64,000 bases of DNA. Source: Corynebacterium canis. GTDB lineage: Bacteria; Actinomycetota; Actinomycetes; Mycobacteriales; Mycobacteriaceae. Below, in pieces: positions 7,695-16,692 of this stretch (positions are counted from its first letter, which is position 1; the number at the start of each line of letters is the position of its first letter). The notes below the pieces were generated by a model, which was given only the letters and a program-made list of their open reading frames with translations, ran no database searches and was not told the origin of the DNA. The DNA is taken from assembly GCF_030408595.1 (NCBI RefSeq), contig NZ_CP047080.1, positions 1,633,247-1,697,246 of the forward strand. Reading direction: 5' to 3'. Made by a program: the position numbers and the translations under genes.

Positions 7695-9035
7695 GTGACC
7701 CTGCATCATGCTAGCGCCAGCTCCATTCTGGACACCATCGCCATGGTGGAAAAGTATCGCCTGGATATTCGGACCGTCACCATGGGGATCAATCTGCTCG
7801 GCTGCCGCACGCCGGAGGAAGTATACGCGCGCTGCGTATCCCGCGCCGCCCGGTTAGTGGAAGTGTGCGAAGGGATCGAGCAGGAGCTGGGAATCCCGAT
7901 TGTAAATAAACGCATCTCCGTCACGCCGGTGGCCTTGGTGGACGCGCCGGACCCCGTAGCGGTGGCAAAGGCGCTGGACCGGGCGGCGAAAAACGTTGGC
8001 GTGAACTTTATCGGCGGCTACTCCGCGCTGGTGGAAAAAGGCGCCACGGCGGCGGATTTGCGGCTGATCGAATCCATCCCGGAGGCGCTCGCGATCACGG
8101 ATATCGTGTGCGCTTCCGTCAATGTCGCGTCTTCCCGGGCGGGGATCAATATGGACGCCGTGGCGTTGCTGGGCCGGGTGATCCGCCAATGCGCGGAGCA
8201 CACAAAGGAGCGAAACGCGATCGGGTGCGCAAAGTTGGTGGTATTCGCAAACTCCGTCGACGATAACCCCTTTATGGCGGGCGCGTACCACGGCGTGACG
8301 GAACCGGATTGCGTGGTCAGCGTCGGCGTCTCCGGGCCGGGGGTGGTGGACCGCGCGCTGGGCAATCTGGAGGGCGCAAGCCTGTCCGATGTGGCGGAGG
8401 AGATCAAAAAGGCGGCCTTTAAAATCACCCGCACCGGGCAATTGGTGGGCACGCTGGCAAGCGAACGTTTGGGCGTACCTTTTGGCATCGTGGATTTGTC
8501 CCTGGCGCCGACCGCGGAGGTGGGTGATTCCGTGGCGGCGATCCTGGAGCACATGGGCTTGGCGCAGGTCGGCACGCACGGCACCACCGCCGCCTTGGCG
8601 TTGCTGAACGACGCCGTGAAAAAGGGCGGCATGATGGCGTGTTCGCGGGTGGGCGGGCTGTCCGGCTCCTTTATTCCCGTTTCGGAGGACCAGCGCATGA
8701 TCGAGGCGGTGCGCGCCGGGGCGATCACGATTGATAAGTTGGAGGCGATGACGGCGATCTGTTCGGTGGGCTTGGACATGATTGCGGTTCCGGGGGATAC
8801 GGATGAACATTTGATCGCGGGGATGATCGCTGACGAGGCCGCAATCGGTGTAATGAATCACAAAACCACGGCGGTACGTGTCATTCCGGTGCCCGGCGCC
8901 AATGTAGGAGATGAAGTAGATTTCGGTGGGTTGCTCGGGCATGCGCCTGTGATTTCGGTACATCGGGCCGATAACTCCGCGTTTATCGGCCGTGGCGGCA
9001 GCATCCCGGCACCTATCCACGGCTTCCGAAACTAG
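7695..9035 (+). CDS. PFL family protein (UPF0210)
   Basis: 446 residues, the normal length for UPF0210. The fold is related to glycyl-radical/anaerobic ribonucleotide reductase-type barrels, but no activity has been established. Visible conserved stretches include [59 protein letters not shown] and [19 protein letters not shown] 7695 has GAGGACGTG upstream. It follows the ACT-domain gene by 15 nt and is followed 7 nt later by a sensor kinase gene, so it may share a transcript with both. Confidence 0.88.
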   Translation: MTLHHASASSILDTIAMVEKYRLDIRTVTMGINLLGCRTPEEVYARCVSRAARLVEVCEGIEQELGIPIVNKRISVTPVALVDAPDPVAVAKALDRAAKNVGVNFIGGYSALVEKGATAADLRLIESIPEALAITDIVCASVNVASSRAGINMDAVALLGRVIRQCAEHTKERNAIGCAKLVVFANSVDDNPFMAGAYHGVTEPDCVVSVGVSGPGVVDRALGNLEGASLSDVAEEIKKAAFKITRTGQLVGTLASERLGVPFGIVDLSLAPTAEVGDSVAAILEHMGLAQVGTHGTTAALALLNDAVKKGGMMACSRVGGLSGSFIPVSEDQRMIEAVRAGAITIDKLEAMTAICSVGLDMIAVPGDTDEHLIAGMIADEAAIGVMNHKTTAVRVIPVPGANVGDEVDFGGLLGHAPVISVHRADNSAFIGRGGSIPAPIHGFRN

Positions 9036-9042
9036 GAGGAGC

Positions 9043-11286
9043 ATGCTGTTTAAGCGGAATTGGCGCCTCCCTGCGTTTATGCAGGGGGATTCGAGTTCCA
9101 CGGAGGCGCTGGCGCAGCGTTTGGGGGTCGCCGCCGCCGCCATTATGTGGCCGTATTGGCTGTGGCAAATGCTTATCGACGACCGCCCAAACCTGGTGGA
9201 CACGAAAGCCCACTTCGTCGCGTTTGGCCTGTACTGTGTGGCGGAACTCGCGCTGATCTTCGCGGCCGTGACGGGCAAGCGCAACTATGTGGTGAAATGC
9301 CTGCGCGGGGTGTATGTCACGGTGGTCGCCGGCGTGCTGCTCAGCGTGCTTTTTCAATCCGACCAGGTGGGCAATCCGGCGGCGGTGATGTCGGTGACCG
9401 CGTTTTCCGGGGTCGGGGCGACGGCGCTGGCATTGACGGTGCCGCTGCGCATCAGCATCCAATTGTTTGTCGTCTTGGTGGGGGGCGCGGCGCTTTCCAG
9501 CGCGGTCCTGGCGGGCCGGCACGCGGGATTCGAATTGATCGCCGAGGTCGGTTTCGCCCTGGCCAATTCCTTCCCTTTTGTGCTGTTGGCGGGCGGTTCG
9601 GTGGCGGCCTCGCAGATCATTGATACCACCGAGGCCAAGGCGGCGCGGGAGGAGGCGCGCGCGGCGGAGATTAACGCGCGCTCCAAAACGCTCTTGGCGT
9701 TTTCCGGGCTGGTGCACGACCGCGTGCTGTCCACCCTCAATGGCATCGCCCAGGGTATCGTGCCGCGCAAGCTGTCCACGGAGGCGCTGCTTACGCTCAC
9801 GGATTCCGCGAACTACACCAAGATAGGCACCTTGATCGAGGAGCTGCAGCGGCAGGTTGCCACCAATCCCAATTGCGATTTTTCGGTGGATAGCGATGTG
9901 GATCTGAACCTGGTGACCGTCCCCGGCGAGGTGGTCACGGCGATGGCGATGGCGGTCGCCGAGGCCGCGCTCAATACCCAGCAGCACGCGGGCGCTGGGG
10001 CGCGTTCCTGGTGCCACGTCAAGGTTTCGGAACACAGCGTGACGGTGGAGTACGGCGATAATGGCGTCGGTATGGATAAGCGCACCTTGGATCCGCGGCG
10101 GGCGGGCATCGAGGTGTCGGTTTTGGGCCGGATCCGCAGCCTCGATGGCGGCGAAGCCGACCTTGAAACCGAGCCGAACAAAGGTTTGAAGTACGTGCTG
10201 AGCTGGAAGGACGATGCCTCCCCCAGCGGCAATGGCTACGAGGAAGACGATAGCCCCATCGCCCATATCTTGGGCATTAATATCTTATTTTCCCTACCTA
10301 TTTTTGTGGTACTAGTCATAGTCATTGAATTCGTTGTGTTGTCGGTGAACACCAATAACCACATCGTGGTGTTTAGCGCGGCAATCGTCGCCTGTATCGC
10401 ACTTGCTATTCTATTTATCCCAGGTGACCCAACTATTTCCGTTCCGCGGGCGCTAGTGGTTTCTGCCGGAATAATCATCCTTGTCGCCTTTGAGCGACAT
10501 CAAGGGATTGAATACACCGGGATGTGGCAAGATTTTTGGATCTTGAACTTCACCGCATTTATGGTGAGTTTGCTTATTCTACGCGGCCGCATCACAATTG
10601 CGCTGTGCACATTATTGCTGTGCGCTGGCATTTTGCAATTTGAACATATGTTGCAACTCCCGGGCGCTCTAGAGATTTCCGGTTGGATGCTATTACAACG
10701 TTCCTTGCTTGTAGTGGTGGCGCTTCTTGTTCGCTTTTGCATTCATTTCTTTGTGCAGCGTCTCCCCCGCGCCCGCGAGCATCGTCGCCTGGCCGCCGCC
10801 CGCGCCGCCGAGGCCGTGGCGTCCGAGGCGTTGCGCAAGGGCCGTTACCGCTGGGTGGAGGATCAGGTCCGCCCCATTTTTGAATCCGTACAGGTATTGC
10901 AAAAGGTGACGCCGGCGTTGCAGCAGCGTGCGATGCTTACCGAGGCCCGGATCCGCGACACCATCCGCGCCCCGCTTCTCGACGACGCGACCCTCCACGC
11001 CAACGTTTGGGATGCGCGTCAGCGCGGGGTTGAGGTGCGCCTTTTGGATGATCGCTCCACCCGCGAAAACCCGGTATATACGAGTGGGCACAAGTTAGCG
11101 ATCGCGCGGGTGATTCGCGCGGCGTTGGAATCCATTGCATATGCCGAGGCAGGAACTATCACGATCCGAATCGGGCCGCCGGGAAGAAATTGGTTTGCCA
11201 CTATTAGCGACGAAAAAGGAATTCGTCGATTCGATCATTATGGCAATGAGCTGCACAGCACCACCTCTGCAGCGGACACAAGGTAG
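9043..11286 (+). CDS. Double-headed membrane sensor histidine kinase (NarL-group)
   Basis: 747 residues from ATG 9043 (MLFKRNWRLP), with AGGAGG 3 nt upstream. Head 1 has about six N-terminal transmembrane helices (roughly residues 20-188), then a HisKA_3-like phosphoacceptor segment with His225 (SGLVHDRVLSTLNG) and an HATPase with Asn311 (AEAALNTQQHAG) and Asp339 (YGDNGVGMD). Unusually, a second membrane block follows (about residues 407-570, five hydrophobic segments). It leads into a coiled coil and a second ATPase-like domain ending GTITIRIGPPGRNWFATISDEKGI, in which the N box and G box are degenerate. The second membrane block (about 10.26-10.74 kb) is noticeably AT-richer, with rare codons (ATA, CTA, TTA), unlike the flanking GC-rich DNA. 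The LuxR-type regulator gene begins 10 nt after the stop and is the presumed partner. The signal is unknown. Confidence 0.85.
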   Translation: MLFKRNWRLPAFMQGDSSSTEALAQRLGVAAAAIMWPYWLWQMLIDDRPNLVDTKAHFVAFGLYCVAELALIFAAVTGKRNYVVKCLRGVYVTVVAGVLLSVLFQSDQVGNPAAVMSVTAFSGVGATALALTVPLRISIQLFVVLVGGAALSSAVLAGRHAGFELIAEVGFALANSFPFVLLAGGSVAASQIIDTTEAKAAREEARAAEINARSKTLLAFSGLVHDRVLSTLNGIAQGIVPRKLSTEALLTLTDSANYTKIGTLIEELQRQVATNPNCDFSVDSDVDLNLVTVPGEVVTAMAMAVAEAALNTQQHAGAGARSWCHVKVSEHSVTVEYGDNGVGMDKRTLDPRRAGIEVSVLGRIRSLDGGEADLETEPNKGLKYVLSWKDDASPSGNGYEEDDSPIAHILGINILFSLPIFVVLVIVIEFVVLSVNTNNHIVVFSAAIVACIALAILFIPGDPTISVPRALVVSAGIIILVAFERHQGIEYTGMWQDFWILNFTAFMVSLLILRGRITIALCTLLLCAGILQFEHMLQLPGALEISGWMLLQRSLLVVVALLVRFCIHFFVQRLPRAREHRRLAAARAAEAVASEALRKGRYRWVEDQVRPIFESVQVLQKVTPALQQRAMLTEARIRDTIRAPLLDDATLHANVWDARQRGVEVRLLDDRSTRENPVYTSGHKLAIARVIRAALESIAYAEAGTITIRIGPPGRNWFATISDEKGIRRFDHYGNELHSTTSAADTR

Positions 11287-11296
11287 CGTTAATATT

Positions 11297-11965
11297 ATGA
11301 GCTTCTCAATGATCAGACGTATTGCCGCTATTGACGACCACTCGCTATCACTCCGCGGCCTTGCCAGCCTCACCTCAGGAGTCGAAGATATTCAATTAGT
11401 CGCAATGGCCGCCACGGTAGACGAACTCAAAGCGAAGCTTCCGGCGGGCGAAATGCTTGACTTAGTGCTGCTTGACCTTCGCCTTTCTGATGGCTCCAAA
11501 CCCGCGGCCAATGTCGAGGCCCTCAAAGAAATCACCCGCCACGTCCTCGTATTCTCATCATTGGAAAGCCCCTATCTTGTGCGCGATGCCAGCCACGCGC
11601 AGGTACTCGGAATGATTCCAAAGACCACGGACCCGGAAAAAATTGTGGAGGCGATCCGCCTCGCCGCGGATGGGCACGATGTGCACACCGCGGAATGGGC
11701 CTCCGCCATCGATTCGGATCCCCTGCTCGATGCGGTGCAATTGTCCGATCGCCAGCGCGAGGTTTTGGAATTGTACGGCTCCGGTGAACCCGCGAAACGC
11801 GTGGCCACACTTACCGGGCTTTCGCAGGAAACCGTCAATGACTATCTGACGCGCATTCGCCTGAAATATGCGCTTGCCAACCGTGCTGCATCGACCAAAA
11901 TCGAGCTTTATCAACGCGCGCTTGAAGACGGTTGGTTACCTGGCCCGACCGACCCGCATTCTTAA
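11297..11965 (+). CDS. LuxR-type response regulator
   Basis: 222 residues from ATG 11297 (MSFSMIRRIAAIDDH); an ATG at 11309 (MIRR) is an alternative, and neither has a strong ribosome site. Receiver domain: acidic pocket IDD near residue 13, phosphoacceptor Asp60 (LVLLDLRLSDGS), conserved Ser in VLVFSS, and Lys109 (GMIPKT). The C-terminal LuxR/GerE HTH is LSDRQREVLELYGSGEPAKRVATLTGLSQETVNDYLTRI. It lies 10 nt after the sensor-kinase gene and is its likely cognate regulator. Targets cannot be told from the sequence. Confidence 0.9.
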   Translation: MSFSMIRRIAAIDDHSLSLRGLASLTSGVEDIQLVAMAATVDELKAKLPAGEMLDLVLLDLRLSDGSKPAANVEALKEITRHVLVFSSLESPYLVRDASHAQVLGMIPKTTDPEKIVEAIRLAADGHDVHTAEWASAIDSDPLLDAVQLSDRQREVLELYGSGEPAKRVATLTGLSQETVNDYLTRIRLKYALANRAASTKIELYQRALEDGWLPGPTDPHS

Positions 11966-12919
11966 TGCTTTGTACGCTGCTCACGGTTAGCAAGACATTT
12001 GGATGTTGTTGCTGCCGTGCGGCCGCATTGGGTCGTTGACGTATCAAACATCATTGCGGTTATTGGCACAATATTTCATTTCCCAGCAATAGCAAAAGGC
12101 GCTACGTTTCCCCGCGGATTCTTCAATACAACACAAAATGGGCAAGCCAATATGCCCCCAGAATTCCCACCCTGGGAACCTTACATACTTGCGAACACAT
12201 TTACATTTGCATTGATGGTGATTCGCCATCCATTTTCACTAATTGCGCCCGCATTGCCTCGCGAAGCCTTGGCATGCGCCTAAAGAGCGCGCAACACACG
12301 ACGCTTACTGCATGAATCCGGCTTGTTGCGGCACGATCGGGGAGGCCACCGCTCCCCCATGCCCACACCCCCGTGCGCCAATTTCTCCGGATTCTCTGGA
12401 GGAAATGTACTGCGAGACTAGCGATTCTTGAGTACATTAGAATTTCAATAAGTCAAAATGATTGAAACGGAATTATCGCTATCCATGCAATGTAGTTTTA
12501 AGCCAGCAACCGGAAATTCACTATTGTGCCCGCTTGCTCCATACACAGCTTTCCGGAGTAACCACTTGGAGGTAGTTGAGATTCAATAGTCTAGAATCAA
12601 ATTCTGTACAACTTAATAGTGTTGCCGACGTAGCATTCGCTGAATACTTCAGCATTAGATACCCCCGAATTTAGGGGTCTGCCAACTTGGTGGTGCTTCA
12701 ATTACGCTATTAGGGTGAGCAGCAATTTCGCGAGGCTGGACTTGTTGCATTGTTTTCTGATTCTTCAGATGAACCGACACCGAAGGTAGCGGCTTCCGTA
12801 ATCTCGCTCGTTATTGTTTCCGCTTGCTTGGTTTTGGGTGGTGTTTCCTATCGCAGCGATTGTGCCGACGGCAACACGAACAGTGTTAGGACCAAGTGAT
12901 ATTTAGGAGCATGAGCTGC
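11966..12919. other. About 950 bp without a recognisable gene
   Basis: Less GC-rich than the neighbouring genes. Only short open frames with poor protein character are present. Hairpins: GGGGAG/CTCCCC at 12339-12357, and ACCCC/GGGGT around 12660-12680. From about 12726 to 12900 there is an open frame without a convincing start whose translation includes an acidic stretch, a hydrophobic segment (VAASVISLVIVSACLVLGGVS) and a short tail. It may be the decayed 3' end of a membrane-protein gene. Confidence 0.4.
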
Positions 12920-13030
12920 ATGAGCATTTTACGAACTATCATCCCGAGAATCGTCTCTCCCCACAGAAAGGATCGTAAATCCGATACCTTACGACTCACC
13001 TACTTGAATCGCGCCGTTCTCACTGTTTGA
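12920..13030 (+). CDS. Possible 36-residue basic peptide
   Basis: ATG 12920 (MSILRTIIPRIVSPHRKD) has TAGGAG about 10 nt upstream and reads to TGA at 13028-13030. It is rich in Arg/Lys with a hydrophobic start. The stop lies 2 nt before an ATG of the downstream HTH gene, so it could be a coupled leader. I recognise no family; this is called only on ribosome site and spacing. Confidence 0.25.
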   Translation: MSILRTIIPRIVSPHRKDRKSDTLRLTYLNRAVLTV

Positions 13031-13032
13031 GC

Positions 13033-13308
13033 ATGCCGCGCGATGATCCCACGTCCATCATCGAGGAGATGAGCAGACTCATGAAACTCGCCATTATTGA
13101 TAAAACGACGGGGCGCGAATACTGGACGGCCCATCAGTGCGCAAAGTTCCTTGGTATAGCCCGCGACACGTTCACGTCGTACGTTTCCCGGGGCCAGGCC
13201 CCCGCTGCAGCCGCACGGTTTGAGAACCTTCGCGTGTGGGATGCCGAGGGGTTAAAGGAATGGAACGAACACAGACCAGGATCCCCCGTCCCTGGCGCTG
13301 GTAAATAA
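13033..13308 (+). CDS. Small helix-turn-helix protein
   Basis: 91 residues from ATG 13033. Starts at 13027 (TTG), 13069 or 13081 (MKLAIIDKTTG) are also possible, since none has an ideal ribosome site. The core WTAHQCAKFLGIARDTFTSYVSRGQAP has the form of a MerR/AlpA-like DNA-binding helix-turn-helix followed by a wing (FENLRVWDAEGLKEWNEHRPGSP). Such single-domain HTH proteins occur across Corynebacterium, often with unknown targets. It sits alone between the non-coding stretch and a DUF1707 gene. Confidence 0.65.
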   Translation: MPRDDPTSIIEEMSRLMKLAIIDKTTGREYWTAHQCAKFLGIARDTFTSYVSRGQAPAAAARFENLRVWDAEGLKEWNEHRPGSPVPGAGK

Positions 13309-13378
13309 TTGGAGGTTTGCGAGCCATACCGCTCTGGTCTGCGCTTAGCTCACATCGACACTGAGTTTTTGCTGGTAT

Positions 13379-13384
13379 TACAGT
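13379..13384 (+). promoter_or_regulatory. -10 hexamer of a leaderless promoter
   Basis: TACAGT ends 7 nt before the ATG at 13392, and there is no ribosome-binding site between them. This implies transcription starting at or next to the start codon. Confidence 0.4.
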
Positions 13385-13391
13385 AGAAGCC

Positions 13392-13844
13392 ATGGACGAT
13401 TCAAAGTTAAGGTTGAGCACTCGCGAGCGGGAAGCTGCACTCGAATCGTTGAGCGCTCACTTTGCTGATGGCAGGTTGACCGTCGAAGAATTCGACGAAC
13501 GCGCGGCCGAGGTCGCGAAGGCAACCACCCGAGGTGAACTTGCACCGCTCTTCGCTGATCTTCCGGAATCACGTACGGCAAGCTTGGTAAACGTCACTGA
13601 TCAGCGGGAAGTAGAGAAATTACTGCAGCGCAAGAAGCGGGTAGAACTCATCCACACTGGCGTGTGGGCCGTTACCTTTATCCTGTTTTTTGTCGCAATG
13701 GCGGTCCTCAACCTGCCCTATTTCTGGATCGTTTTCCCCATCGCCGGCGTGATCTCGGTGACGCTAGACGAAACAATGGGGCTGACAAAGGAACAAAAGC
13801 GGCTGCTGCGCGATAGCCCCGACCGCAAAGAGTTGGAGCCCTAG
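13392..13844 (+). CDS. DUF1707 two-helix membrane protein
   Basis: 150 residues. The N-terminal DUF1707 (SHOCT-like) domain reads LRLSTREREAALESLSAHFADGRLTVEEFDERAAEVAKATTRGELAPLFADLP, a hallmark of actinobacterial envelope proteins. Two transmembrane helices follow (TGVWAVTFILFFVAMAVL and YFWIVFPIAGVISVTL), then a short basic cytosolic tail. Its last bases overlap, tail to tail, the stop of the minus-strand ABC-F gene by 4 nt. Function unknown; the DUF1707 domain is usually regulatory or protein-binding. Confidence 0.85.
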   Translation: MDDSKLRLSTREREAALESLSAHFADGRLTVEEFDERAAEVAKATTRGELAPLFADLPESRTASLVNVTDQREVEKLLQRKKRVELIHTGVWAVTFILFFVAMAVLNLPYFWIVFPIAGVISVTLDETMGLTKEQKRLLRDSPDRKELEP

Positions 13845-15472
13845 GCGAGTTCCACCAATTCCATGTAGTCATCACTCCATAGATCCTCAACCCCATCGGG
13901 CAGCACGATCACTCGTTCGGGGTTGAGTGCGGTCACGGCGCCGGGATCGTGCGTGACCAATACGACCGCCCCCTTGTAGGTACGCAGGGCGTCGAGCACC
14001 TGTTCGCGGGAGATTGGGTCCAGGTTGTTCGTCGGTTCGTCTAATAGCAAGACATTCGCCCGCGAAGACACCAATGCCGCCAGCGCCAACCGGGTTTTCT
14101 CGCCGCCGGATAGCGTGCCCGCGGGCTGCTGCAGCTGATCACCGGAAAACATAAACGCGCCCAGCAGGGAACGTAAGTCCTGATCGCCGGCGTCGGGGCA
14201 TGCCTCGATGGTGTTTTGCCACACGGTTTTCTCGGGGTGGATCGTATCGTGCTCCTGTGCGAAATAGCCGATCTTCAGGCCGTGCCCATTGACAATGCCG
14301 CCCTCACCATCGGTGCGCTCCACACCCGCCAAGAGTTTCAACAAGGTGGTTTTACCTGCACCGTTAAAGCCCAACACCACCACGCGCGAACCCTTATCGA
14401 TCGCCAGGTCGACCCCCGCAAACACCTCCAGCGAGCCGTACATCTTGGTCAGGCCCGTGGCGTTCAGCGGGGTTTTGCCGCACGGGGCCGGCTCGGGGAA
14501 GGAAATATGGGCGACCTTATCCGCCACGCGCACCTCATCCAACGCGCCCATCATGCGCTCGGCGCGGGCGATCATCTGTTTGGCCGCGGCGGCCTTCGTG
14601 GCCTTGGCACCCAAACGCGCGGCCTGTTGCTGCAATGCGGCCGCCTTCTTTTCCGCATTCGCCCGTTCTCGACGCCGCCGTGCCTCATCCGTGGCCCGCG
14701 CGTGCAGGTACTTCTTCCAACCCATGTTGTATACGTCGGCTTCGCTGCGGACGGCGTCGAGGAACCAAACCTTGTTACACACGGCGTCGAGAAGCTCAAC
14801 GTCGTGGGAAATCATCACAAGGCCGCCCTCGTGCTTGGCCAGGAACGTGCGCAGCCAGGCGATGGAATCGGAATCGAGGTGGTTGGTGGGCTCGTCGAGA
14901 AGCAGGGTGACATCGGACTTGCCGGAAACATTGGAGGCAACGAACAGGATCTGCGCGAGCTCCACACGGCGACGTTGCCCGCCGGAAAGGGTATGCAAAG
15001 GCTGGTCGAGGACGCGGGCGGGCAGCCCCAGGGCGTCGCAAATACGTGCGGCCTCGGACGCCGCCTCGTAGCCGCCGAGCTGATGGTACTGCTCCTCCAA
15101 ACGGGAGTACTTGCGGATGGCGGCGTCCCGCTTGGAAGCATCAAGCGTGGTTTCCATGATCTCCTGCTGGCGCTCCATGGAAGACAAAATGCGGTCCAAA
15201 CCGCGGGCCGAAAGCACCCTATCCCTGGCCGTTTGTTCGATATTGCCCTCGCGGGAATCCTGCGGCAGATACCCCACCGTGCCGGAACGGAAAACCTTGC
15301 CGCCGTACGGCTCGCTCTCCCCCGCCAAAATCCGCATCGTAGTGGTTTTACCGGCGCCGTTGCGGCCCACCAACCCAATGCGATCCCCCGGCTGCACGCG
15401 CAACTGCTGGCCGGGCGCGTTCAATAACGTGCGGGCGCCGACACGAACCTCGAAGTCTTCCGTCACAATCAC
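13841..15472 (-). CDS. ABC-F family ATPase (translation-associated)
   Basis: 543 residues from GTG 15472 (VIVTEDFEVRVGARTLL); an ATG two codons upstream (15478) is also possible, but AGGA is better spaced for the GTG. There are two ABC domains and no membrane part. ABC1: GLVGRNGAGKTTT, HTLSGGQRRRVELA, TLLLDEPTNHLD. ABC2: VVLGFNGAGKTTLL, GTLSGGEKTRLALA, VLLLDEPTNNLD. They are joined by a charged linker (KKYLHARATDEARRRRERANAEKKAA). ABC-F proteins act on ribosomes. This one belongs to the housekeeping-like actinobacterial group rather than obvious resistance types. It is divergent from ald. Confidence 0.88.
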   Translation of the reverse strand: MIVTEDFEVRVGARTLLNAPGQQLRVQPGDRIGLVGRNGAGKTTTMRILAGESEPYGGKVFRSGTVGYLPQDSREGNIEQTARDRVLSARGLDRILSSMERQQEIMETTLDASKRDAAIRKYSRLEEQYHQLGGYEAASEAARICDALGLPARVLDQPLHTLSGGQRRRVELAQILFVASNVSGKSDVTLLLDEPTNHLDSDSIAWLRTFLAKHEGGLVMISHDVELLDAVCNKVWFLDAVRSEADVYNMGWKKYLHARATDEARRRRERANAEKKAAALQQQAARLGAKATKAAAAKQMIARAERMMGALDEVRVADKVAHISFPEPAPCGKTPLNATGLTKMYGSLEVFAGVDLAIDKGSRVVVLGFNGAGKTTLLKLLAGVERTDGEGGIVNGHGLKIGYFAQEHDTIHPEKTVWQNTIEACPDAGDQDLRSLLGAFMFSGDQLQQPAGTLSGGEKTRLALAALVSSRANVLLLDEPTNNLDPISREQVLDALRTYKGAVVLVTHDPGAVTALNPERVIVLPDGVEDLWSDDYMELVELA

Positions 15473-15550
15473 GAACATTCATCCTAGTGGTTAGTGGCGA
15501 AAATACAGCAACGAGCGCGCACACCCCGGCGGGGCAGTCCGGTCAAAGCG

Positions 15551-15580
15551 CTGACAGCACACGAACGCAGCGTTTATGCT
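15551..15580 (+). promoter_or_regulatory. Probable ald promoter
   Basis: CTGACA (15551-15556) and TATGCT (15575-15580) with an 18-nt spacer, upstream of the ald ribosome site AAGGAG at 15603-15608. Confidence 0.4.
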
Positions 15581-15615
15581 TTAAAAACATAGAAAACACT
15601 GCAAGGAGATGCACA

Positions 15616-16692
15616 ATGCGCGTAGGCGTGCCAACAGAAACCAAAGACCACGAACAGCGAGTGGCAATGACACCGGAAGGGGTACGCACGCTCACGGCGG
15701 CGGGCCACACCGTGATCGTGGAACGCGGCGCAGGAGTCGGCGCGGGTTTCCCAGACGCCGAATACGAAACCGCCGGCGCTGAACTGGGCACCAGCGACGC
15801 CGCTTGGGGGTGCGAACTGGTGGTCAAGGTAAAAGAACCCACGCCGGCCGAATACCAGTACTTACGCGCGGATCAAACCTTGTTCTGTTACCTCCACCTC
15901 GCCGCCGAACCCAAGCTCGCCCGGGCGCTGCAGGACGCCGGAACAACCGCAATCGGGTTCGAGACCGTGACGGACGCCAATGGCGGGTTGCCGCTGCTCA
16001 CCCCAATGAGCGAAATCGCCGGTCGATTGAGTGTGCAAATCGGCGCCCAACTCTTGACCAATCCGGAAGGCGGGCCGGGCGTGCTGCTCGGCGGCATCAG
16101 CGGCGTGGCACCCATCAATGTCACCGTGATCGGCGGCGGCACCTCCGGCGCGCAGGCCGTGGACGTGGCGGTCGGTTTGGGGGCCCAAGTGACGGTCCTA
16201 GATATCAATACCGCGACGCTGCGGCGCTTTATGGAGCGCTACCAAGGCCGCGTGCACTGCGTAAGCTCCTCGCCCAACGCCATCGCCGAGGCGCTGTCCC
16301 GCTCGCACCTGGTTATCGGCGCGGTATTGGTGCCCGGAGCGCGGGCACCGCAGGTGGTAACCACGGAGGATTTGGCCGGGATGCCGGCCGGGTCGGTGTT
16401 CGTGGATATCGCCATTGACCAGGGCGGCTGCACCGCCGAATCGCGGCCGACCAGCCACAGCGAACCGACGTTTCGCTGCGGCAATGTGACCATGTATTGC
16501 GTGACCAATATGCCCGGCTCCGCCCAAATCACGGCGACAAAGGCACTGGCCGCGGAGACGCTGCCGTTCGTGCAGCAGCTCGCCGCGCTGGGAACCGAGG
16601 ACGCATTGGCCGCCAATCCGCACCTAGCCGCCGGATTGAATATCGCGGGCGGCGAGATCGTGCATGAGGGGGTGCGGCAAGCGTTGTGCTAG
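15616..16692 (+). CDS. ald: Alanine dehydrogenase
   Basis: Interconverts L-alanine and pyruvate with NAD and ammonia; cytosolic. 358 residues from ATG 15616 with AAGGAG 7 nt upstream. Family marks: MRVGVPTETKDHEQRVAMTPEGV at the N terminus, KVKEP, YLHLAAEP (catalytic His region), the NAD-binding motif VIGGGTSGAQAVDVAVGLGAQVTVLD, and DIAIDQGGC. The C-terminal part (MPGSAQITATKALAAETLPF) corresponds to the usual MPGAVPRTSTxAL signature but is slightly divergent. The next gene overlaps it by 7 nt, implying coupled translation. Confidence 0.9.
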   Translation: MRVGVPTETKDHEQRVAMTPEGVRTLTAAGHTVIVERGAGVGAGFPDAEYETAGAELGTSDAAWGCELVVKVKEPTPAEYQYLRADQTLFCYLHLAAEPKLARALQDAGTTAIGFETVTDANGGLPLLTPMSEIAGRLSVQIGAQLLTNPEGGPGVLLGGISGVAPINVTVIGGGTSGAQAVDVAVGLGAQVTVLDINTATLRRFMERYQGRVHCVSSSPNAIAEALSRSHLVIGAVLVPGARAPQVVTTEDLAGMPAGSVFVDIAIDQGGCTAESRPTSHSEPTFRCGNVTMYCVTNMPGSAQITATKALAAETLPFVQQLAALGTEDALAANPHLAAGLNIAGGEIVHEGVRQALC

